Assembly: GCA_013375355.1 (NCBI GenBank)
Contig: JABXJV010000236.1
Location: 1-10,527 of the forward strand
Direction: 5' to 3'
Source of the DNA: Candidatus Helarchaeota archaeon
GTDB lineage: Archaea; Asgardarchaeota; Lokiarchaeia; Helarchaeales; JABXJV01
Length of the DNA: 10,527 bases
Shown: positions 6,769-10,527 of the stretch, piece after piece
Numbering within the stretch: the stretch's first letter is position 1
How the letters are laid out: every line of letters begins with the position of its first letter
Program-made: the position numbers and the translations under genes
The notes under the pieces: model-generated
Seen by the model: the letters and a program-made list of their open reading frames with translations, nothing else
Database searches by the model: none
Told to the model about the DNA's origin: nothing

Positions 6769-7947
6769 ATGAACTCGAAAGAAAGAGTTTTAGCAACAAT
6801 TAATCATGAAGAACCAGATAGAGTCCCAATTTTCCTATCGACAATAGATAGTCGAGATGTTCTAGCAGGTTATTTAAAAGCTAAGGGAGTGAAACCTGGG
6901 AAGGAAGGAAGAATCAAAGTTAGAAGAATTATTCCGGGATCATCAGGGTGGCTTAAATTTTTAAGAGAAATAGGAATTGACTTGCACTGTGCGCCAGTGT
7001 GTCTCTTTCCAATAGGAAAGGGAACTGGTTTTGGTGTTAAAAAACCAGGGCTGAAAACTCCACCTGAGACTACCTGGGCAGATGAATACGGACGAGTTTT
7101 TAATTATTATAAGGCTGAGGATTCAGATTTGCGTCTAATGAATTATGTAGGCGGTATGTTTGATTCTGAAACTGGCGATTTGGAAGAGATCATGGACAGA
7201 TATGAGAAATGGGATCCTTTAAATGCGGATATTAAAGAAAGATATTCCTTTTACAAGACAGCCCTAAAAATTGTAAAAGATAAGGGCCCATATATACTCC
7301 CGGGCATAGGTGGTTTCTTTGAGGTAACTTGGGAATCGTTTGGGTTCGAAAATTATTCCAAACTCTTATTTGAGCATCCAGATTTTATTGAACAGGTCAC
7401 AAAGAACAATGAAGAATTCTCTCGACGATTGACTGAAATTTTAATAGATAAATTTAATATTGAAATGCTTTGGGTTTGGGATGATCTTGGCTATAAAACC
7501 GGACCATTCATCAATCCTAGACAATATAATAAATTAATTTATCCGCGAATGAAAAGTTTAGTAAAATTTTGTCATAAAAATGGTGTAAAAGTGGCATTAC
7601 ATTCCTGCGGCAACCTGAATAAAATATTAGATAAAGTTATTGATACTGGAATTGATGCTTTAAACCCTATTGAACCTTCAGCCCACATGGATATATTTCA
7701 AATAAAGAAAGATTATAAAAATTTGACCCTAATAGGAAATTTGGATACAACTGATTTATTAACAAGAGGTACTCCGGAACAAGTTGAAGCCCAAGTAAAG
7801 AAATTAATAAAATTTTGTGCACCTGGTGGAGGATACATAGTAGGATCTGGCCATTCTATTAATCCTTCCATCACCTATGAGAATTATAATGCAATGATTC
7901 AAGCTACCTTAAAATATGGAGAATACCCCATTAAAATAATTAACTAG
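6769..7947 (+). CDS. UroD-family (MtaA-like) corrinoid methyltransferase, second paralogue
   Basis: The 392-residue protein is a clear paralogue of the one encoded at 4945: it shares the MNSK(E/D)RVL start, GxFDSETGDL (about 128-138), DDLGYKTGP (238-246), HSCGNLNK (278-285) and GHSINP (361-366). His278 and Cys280 are zinc-ligand candidates; His362 replaces the final Cys of MtaA/MtbA, as in the first paralogue. It differs by about ten extra residues at ~38-60, a basic Lys/Arg/Gly-rich stretch, and about five more near 115-123, both in regions likely to shape the active-site mouth or partner contact. The pair around one corrinoid protein suggests either a donor-side and an acceptor-side enzyme or two enzymes with different substrates; sequence alone does not decide. 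Last gene of the operon, followed by a 201-base spacer. Confidence 0.87.
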   Translation: MNSKERVLATINHEEPDRVPIFLSTIDSRDVLAGYLKAKGVKPGKEGRIKVRRIIPGSSGWLKFLREIGIDLHCAPVCLFPIGKGTGFGVKKPGLKTPPETTWADEYGRVFNYYKAEDSDLRLMNYVGGMFDSETGDLEEIMDRYEKWDPLNADIKERYSFYKTALKIVKDKGPYILPGIGGFFEVTWESFGFENYSKLLFEHPDFIEQVTKNNEEFSRRLTEILIDKFNIEMLWVWDDLGYKTGPFINPRQYNKLIYPRMKSLVKFCHKNGVKVALHSCGNLNKILDKVIDTGIDALNPIEPSAHMDIFQIKKDYKNLTLIGNLDTTDLLTRGTPEQVEAQVKKLIKFCAPGGGYIVGSGHSINPSITYENYNAMIQATLKYGEYPIKIIN

Positions 7948-8020
7948 ATAGTTTTAGAAATTTAAAAATAAGACGACATCCGCTTATGATGCCATTATAG
8001 AAATTAAAATTTTCATTGAG

Positions 8021-8043
8021 TCTATTATTTAATATTTTTTATT
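8021..8043 (+). terminator. T-rich transcription end after the methyltransferase operon
   Basis: TCTATTATTTAATATTTTTT (ending at 8040) is a T-rich tract about 75-95 bases after the operon's last stop. Archaeal RNA polymerase commonly terminates on such T-runs without a hairpin, and no strong stem is visible here. Confidence 0.4.
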
Positions 8044-8058
8044 CAAATCCTAACAAAA

Positions 8059-8075
8059 TTTTTAAATATATATTT
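8059..8075 (+). promoter_or_regulatory. TATA-like promoter of the membrane protein gene
   Basis: TTTTTAAATATATATTT preceded by AACAAAA gives a good archaeal TATA/BRE-like pattern. Expected initiation near 8095 would leave a leader of about 50 bases carrying the strong GAGGAG ribosome site at 8135-8140, eight bases before the ATG at 8149. It suggests transcription separate from the upstream operon. Confidence 0.45.
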
Positions 8076-8148
8076 TTATAATAACAATTATATTAAAAGA
8101 AATTATAGAGGAAAACTTATTTAACATAATATTAGAGGAGAATTAATA

Positions 8149-8634
8149 ATGGGTGAAATACAAAATATTGCATCTTTTGTGCTCGGACTCTTAGTCTTAA
8201 TCGTTGCAACAGTATCTCTATTTTTACCAGAGTCTAATATACCCCTTTTCCTGTCTCTCCACTATCTTGGTGTTTTATTAAGTGTAGTTTCAGGAATTTT
8301 ATTACTTTTATCAGGTACAGAGAATAGTAGGGCATTATCAGGCACTGGATTTGGTCTTGGAATGGGTGGATGGTGTCTTGTAATAGCATTTAATATCTAT
8401 GGTTTAGTTTGGAATCTCTATCAAGTATCATACCATGAAGGAATACTTTGGAGTATGTTTCCTTATAGTTTTGACAGAGAACACCTTATTTCGATGGTTA
8501 TTTTCTATATGAACCTTATCCAACCATTCCAAAGGGGAACTAATTTTGCAATCACACATATTGTTCTAGGAGGAAGTAGTCTAGTCTTTGGTTCGGTATC
8601 ATTTGGAGTACTAATAGAAAAAACTAGGTTTTAA
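8149..8634 (+). CDS. Four-helix integral membrane protein of unknown function
   Basis: The 161-residue product is strongly hydrophobic. Predicted membrane spans by eye are at about 7-27, 33-55, 68-90 and 133-155, with a shorter hydrophobic stretch at 113-124 that may be amphipathic or a fifth span. The second span is followed by a short loop with Glu and Arg (GTENSRALSG) and the third by a ~22-residue aromatic-rich loop; the C-terminus is basic (EKTRF). If there are four spans, positive charges place both ends in the cytoplasm. There are no Cys pairs, heme ligands or transport signatures that I recognise, and I cannot assign a family. It has a strong Shine-Dalgarno (GAGGAG) and its own promoter and terminator signals, so it may be a single-gene unit. 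Its place between methyltransferase genes makes substrate uptake possible but unproven. Confidence 0.75.
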   Translation: MGEIQNIASFVLGLLVLIVATVSLFLPESNIPLFLSLHYLGVLLSVVSGILLLLSGTENSRALSGTGFGLGMGGWCLVIAFNIYGLVWNLYQVSYHEGILWSMFPYSFDREHLISMVIFYMNLIQPFQRGTNFAITHIVLGGSSLVFGSVSFGVLIEKTRF

Positions 8635-8650
8635 TTTTATTTTAAAATCT

Positions 8651-8668
8651 AATATTTTTTTATTTTTT
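8651..8668 (+). terminator. T-run terminator after the membrane protein gene
   Basis: Two close T-runs, T7 at 8655-8661 and T6 at 8663-8668, follow the stop codon by about 20 bases, a typical archaeal intrinsic termination pattern. Confidence 0.5.
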
Positions 8669-8673
8669 CAACT

Positions 8674-8687
8674 AAAATATAATTTTA
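8674..8687 (+). promoter_or_regulatory. Possible TATA-like box of the third methyltransferase gene
   Basis: AAAATATAATTTTA lies about 82-95 bases before the ATG at 8769. Initiation near 8710 would leave a leader of about 60 bases. The whole spacer is AT-rich, so other TATA-like stretches are possible and this choice is weak. Confidence 0.25.
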
Positions 8688-8768
8688 ATAGTAAAGTATT
8701 TCAAAGTAAATCATAATTAGTTCTAAAGAAGTGAAAAACTAATTCAATTTTAAATTTTGGTTTTTATA

Positions 8769-9815
8769 ATGATTTCGAGAGATTTAACTCTTTCCTCAAT
8801 TAAAGAAACACCAGAAAAAATTCCATTTAATCCTTATATAATGCATCTTGCTGCCTCTTTAATCAAAGTTAATTACTCTCATGATTATGTACAAAAGCCA
8901 GAGATTTTAGCTGAAGCTCAAATTAAATGTGCAAATTTTTTTGGAATTGATCATGTAAATGTTTCTACTGATGCTTATCGAGAGGCGAGTACTTGGGGTG
9001 TACAAGTTGATTTCAGTGGACATACTCCTGTGCCAAAGTCTGGGACAGAATTAAACTGGCAAGAATTTGATGGTGTTGAAACTCCTGATCTTTCTGAATC
9101 AATACGTATAGAAAATAGAGTAAAAGCAGTAAAATTATTGAAAGAACAAGTAGGTTCAGAACAATGTGTTATTGGTTGGATTGAAGCACCTTTTGCAGAA
9201 ATTCATTGTCTTTTCGGCACGGAAGTCTTTTATATTGTTGCTGACGAAAATTGGGATGAACTTATAAAAAATCTTATCAAACGTGTATTACCCATTCAGC
9301 TTGAATTCGCAAAAATGCAGATTGAGGTAGGTGCAGATATAATAGGAGCGGGAGATTCAATAGTTTCCCAAATTGGTCCGATGAGATATCAAAAGGGTTG
9401 TTTAGAATTAACTCAAAAACTATTTCGAGATATTCAAAAAGCTATCCCTGTACTTTATCATACTTGTGGAGATAATTCAGTAGTGGATAAAATGGGACGA
9501 GATATGCTTCAATTATTAGCTAGAACTGGTGCCTCAATTTTAGATATAGATTCTCCAGTAGATTTAACCATAGCAAAAGAAAAAATTGGTGATAAAATAT
9601 GTATAAGGGGCAATACAGATACTAGTAAAGTAGGAAATCCTTATTCTAATCCCGATGAAATCATTAAAATTATAAATAAGACTATTGAAGCTGGAAAACC
9701 TAATGGAAGATATATGTATGCAGCTGGGTGTGAATGGCCGTGGGAGCCTCTGGATATGGCAATACGCAATTTGAGTATGGCTAAAGCGATAAACGAGAAA
9801 ATTGGTTATTATTGA
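8769..9815 (+). CDS. UroD-family methyltransferase-like protein, third and divergent copy
   Basis: I prefer the ATG at 8769 (348 residues, MISRDLTLSSIKETPEKIPF) over the in-frame TTG at 8757, because family members begin with this MxSR-type start; no Shine-Dalgarno is near either. The C-terminal half carries GADIIGAGDS (~189-198), YHTCGDN with His231 and Cys233, RGNTD (~280), and AAGCEWPWEP with Cys321. H-x-C...C is the classical zinc-ligand set of MtaA/MtbA-type corrinoid methyltransferases, unlike the two His-ended paralogues upstream. The N-terminal half is clearly different from them, so it belongs to another UroD subfamily. It has no corrinoid gene of its own here and may use the one at 6094 or one elsewhere. 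The haem-pathway decarboxylase motif is missing. Substrate unknown; family call is confident. Confidence 0.85.
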   Translation: MISRDLTLSSIKETPEKIPFNPYIMHLAASLIKVNYSHDYVQKPEILAEAQIKCANFFGIDHVNVSTDAYREASTWGVQVDFSGHTPVPKSGTELNWQEFDGVETPDLSESIRIENRVKAVKLLKEQVGSEQCVIGWIEAPFAEIHCLFGTEVFYIVADENWDELIKNLIKRVLPIQLEFAKMQIEVGADIIGAGDSIVSQIGPMRYQKGCLELTQKLFRDIQKAIPVLYHTCGDNSVVDKMGRDMLQLLARTGASILDIDSPVDLTIAKEKIGDKICIRGNTDTSKVGNPYSNPDEIIKIINKTIEAGKPNGRYMYAAGCEWPWEPLDMAIRNLSMAKAINEKIGYY

Positions 9816-9857
9816 GATAATATTAAGAACTAGCTTTAAATATGAAAAAGACATAAA

Positions 9858-9864
9858 TTTTTTT
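9858..9864 (+). terminator. T-run after the third methyltransferase gene
   Basis: A T7 tract about 43 bases after the stop codon is the only pronounced T-run in this spacer and is a plausible archaeal transcription end. Confidence 0.35.
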
Positions 9865-9880
9865 GTAGAATTAGATTGAA

Positions 9881-9897
9881 TTATACATATATAATAT
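9881..9897 (+). promoter_or_regulatory. TATA-like promoter of the small-protein/nucleotidyltransferase pair
   Basis: TTATACATATATAATAT lies 49-65 bases before the ATG at 9946 and 31-47 before the alternative TTG at 9928. Initiation about 25 bases downstream would fall at 9910-9920, leaving a short leader. Confidence 0.4.
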
Positions 9898-9945
9898 TAG
9901 AAATTGATAATTCAATAATGATGTAAATTGAATAAACTAAAGATT

Positions 9946-10086
9946 ATGTGTGAACTATCTGATTTTTATTTGAAATTTATTAAAGAAAATTCAAATCCCA
10001 ATCCTATTAAACCACCACTTCAAATGAAGAAAGAAGATTATCAAAAACTTATGAAATTCTTAAATAAACATGGAAAAAGGTTGTAG
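9946..10086 (+). CDS. Small 46-residue protein upstream of a nucleotidyltransferase
   Basis: The ORF from ATG 9946 to TAG 10084-10086 encodes 46 residues with coding-like composition: an N-terminal helix (CELSDFYLKFIKE), a Pro/Asn-rich turn (NSNPNPIKPP) and a C-terminal basic helix (KKEDYQKLMKFLNKHGKRL). An in-frame TTG at 9928 would add MNKLKI, giving 52 residues; an in-frame TGA at 9919 blocks anything longer. No Shine-Dalgarno clearly decides between them. The stop lies 13 bases before the favoured start of the nucleotidyltransferase, so the two look like one operon. I do not recognise the family. Small partner genes next to such nucleotidyltransferases are common in toxin-antitoxin loci, so a cognate-partner role is an inference. 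Confidence 0.55.
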   Translation: MCELSDFYLKFIKENSNPNPIKPPLQMKKEDYQKLMKFLNKHGKRL

Positions 10087-10090
10087 GGAG
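10086..10090 (+). promoter_or_regulatory. Shine-Dalgarno that decides the nucleotidyltransferase start
   Basis: GGGAG overlaps the stop codon of the small gene and lies nine bases before TTG 10100 and twelve before GTG 10103. It favours these starts over the in-frame ATG at 10070, which would overlap the small gene and lacks a comparable site. Confidence 0.45.
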
Positions 10091-10099
10091 TATCTTAAT

Positions 10100-10527
10100 T
10101 TGGTGAGTTTTGAAGAACTAATAATACAAATCCATAAAATATTAAAGGAAATGAATATCAATTTCATTTTTTCTGGAGCAATTGCTGCAAATGTCTATAG
10201 AACAACTCCAAGGGCTACGATGGACATTGATATCGCTATTCCATTTAAAAAACAAGTCTTAGAAAAAATCAAAGAGAAGCTTGTGGGTTTTGAATTCGAA
10301 GATTGGGAACTAATAAAAAAACGATTAGAGATAAAAAAAGAAGATACTGATGTTATTGTCCCAGAATATGCTAGATTAAAACATTCATCTGGATATGAGA
10401 TTGATTTTTTTCCGCTATATTCTAATTATCTCTCAAATAAAAGAAAAGCTAAAATCATGAACCTTGAAATAGAGGTTATTGGGCCTGAAGATTTAATTTT
10501 ATTAAAAAGTCTATTTAATAGATATAA
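10100..10527 (+). CDS. Nucleotidyltransferase-fold protein (MNT/AbiEii-like), 5' part, cut by right window edge
   Basis: The frame is open from the start to the window edge, with 142 visible residues counted from TTG 10100. GTG 10103 or ATG 10070 are alternative starts. The N-terminal ~20 residues form a helix, followed by FIFSGAIAANVYRTTPRATM and DIDIAIP. This is the nucleotidyltransferase pattern: a small-residue turn, then a D-x-D pair (Asp42, Asp44), with a third acidic residue in GYEIDFFPL (Asp102). The classical GS is GA here. The segment PEDLILLKSLFNRY near the edge matches the helix after the core domain in AbiEii-type or DUF-type nucleotidyltransferases. Such proteins act as toxins or modifying enzymes that transfer nucleotides to tRNA or proteins, or lack known activity. 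The small gene just upstream suggests a two-gene toxin-antitoxin-like unit, which is inferred from arrangement only. Confidence 0.7.
   Translation, partial: MVSFEELIIQIHKILKEMNINFIFSGAIAANVYRTTPRATMDIDIAIPFKKQVLEKIKEKLVGFEFEDWELIKKRLEIKKEDTDVIVPEYARLKHSSGYEIDFFPLYSNYLSNKRKAKIMNLEIEVIGPEDLILLKSLFNRY

Noticed and set aside
7948..8148. Structured RNA or riboswitch in the spacer after the methyltransferase operon
   Set aside because: The sequence is AT-rich with no convincing long stem or known aptamer core; terminator and promoter signals account for it.
8757..8768. TTG at 8757 as start of the third UroD-family gene
   Set aside because: The added MVFI is not part of the family-like start, and the ATG at 8769 fits better.
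4945..9815. Haem-pathway uroporphyrinogen decarboxylase (HemE) function for the UroD-family genes
   Set aside because: The Arg/Asp substrate and catalytic motifs of HemE are absent, whereas zinc-ligand H-x-C motifs and an adjacent corrinoid protein are present.
9564..9854. Minus-strand 96-codon ORF overlapping the third UroD-family gene
   Set aside because: Antisense to a recognisable protein domain including its zinc-ligand motif; its Ile/Ser-rich sequence is a shadow.

Overview
The window looks like part of a low-GC archaeal chromosome, most likely an Asgard (Lokiarchaeia-like) genome. The reasons are a giant helical-repeat protein ending in a longin/roadblock-like domain, corrinoid methyltransferase genes of the UroD/MtaA type, Shine-Dalgarno motifs of the GGTGA or GAGGA kind, AT-rich TATA-like promoter boxes and T-run ends instead of hairpin terminators. 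The lineage is an inference from gene style; no rRNA or other marker is present. All intact genes are on the + strand.

Left part (1-4414): the 3' part of a GH78 alpha-L-rhamnosidase runs in from the left edge. Its stop codon directly touches the ATG of a 1123-residue helical-repeat (TPR-like) protein with a C-terminal longin-like domain, so the two are probably co-transcribed.

Degenerate spacer (4415-4944): this 530-base stretch has no intact gene but holds gene debris. On the - strand there is a clean start (Shine-Dalgarno, ATG, signal-peptide-like sequence) followed by frame-broken coding sequence and a 24-base tandem duplication. On the + strand a decayed copy of a rhamnosidase C-terminal tail matches the end of the upstream rhamnosidase gene. 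The locus probably once had more than one rhamnosidase.

Middle (4945-7947): a tight operon encodes a UroD-family methyltransferase, a corrinoid (B12-binding) protein and a second, paralogous UroD-family methyltransferase. It looks like a compact corrinoid methyl-transfer cassette in which methyl groups pass from an unknown donor to Co(I)-corrinoid and then to an acceptor. Both paralogues have His where MtaA/MtbA-type enzymes have the last zinc-binding Cys.

Right part (8149-10527): a four-helix membrane protein of unknown function is followed by a third, more distant UroD-family protein with the classical H-x-C...C set. Then come a small 46-52 residue protein and, cut by the right edge, a nucleotidyltransferase-fold protein. 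These last two resemble a toxin-antitoxin-type pair and neither was obvious as a long ORF.

Taken together, the region suggests a heterotroph that strips rhamnose from glycosides and also uses methyl groups from methylated compounds. The functional link between the two activities is a hypothesis based only on neighbourhood.
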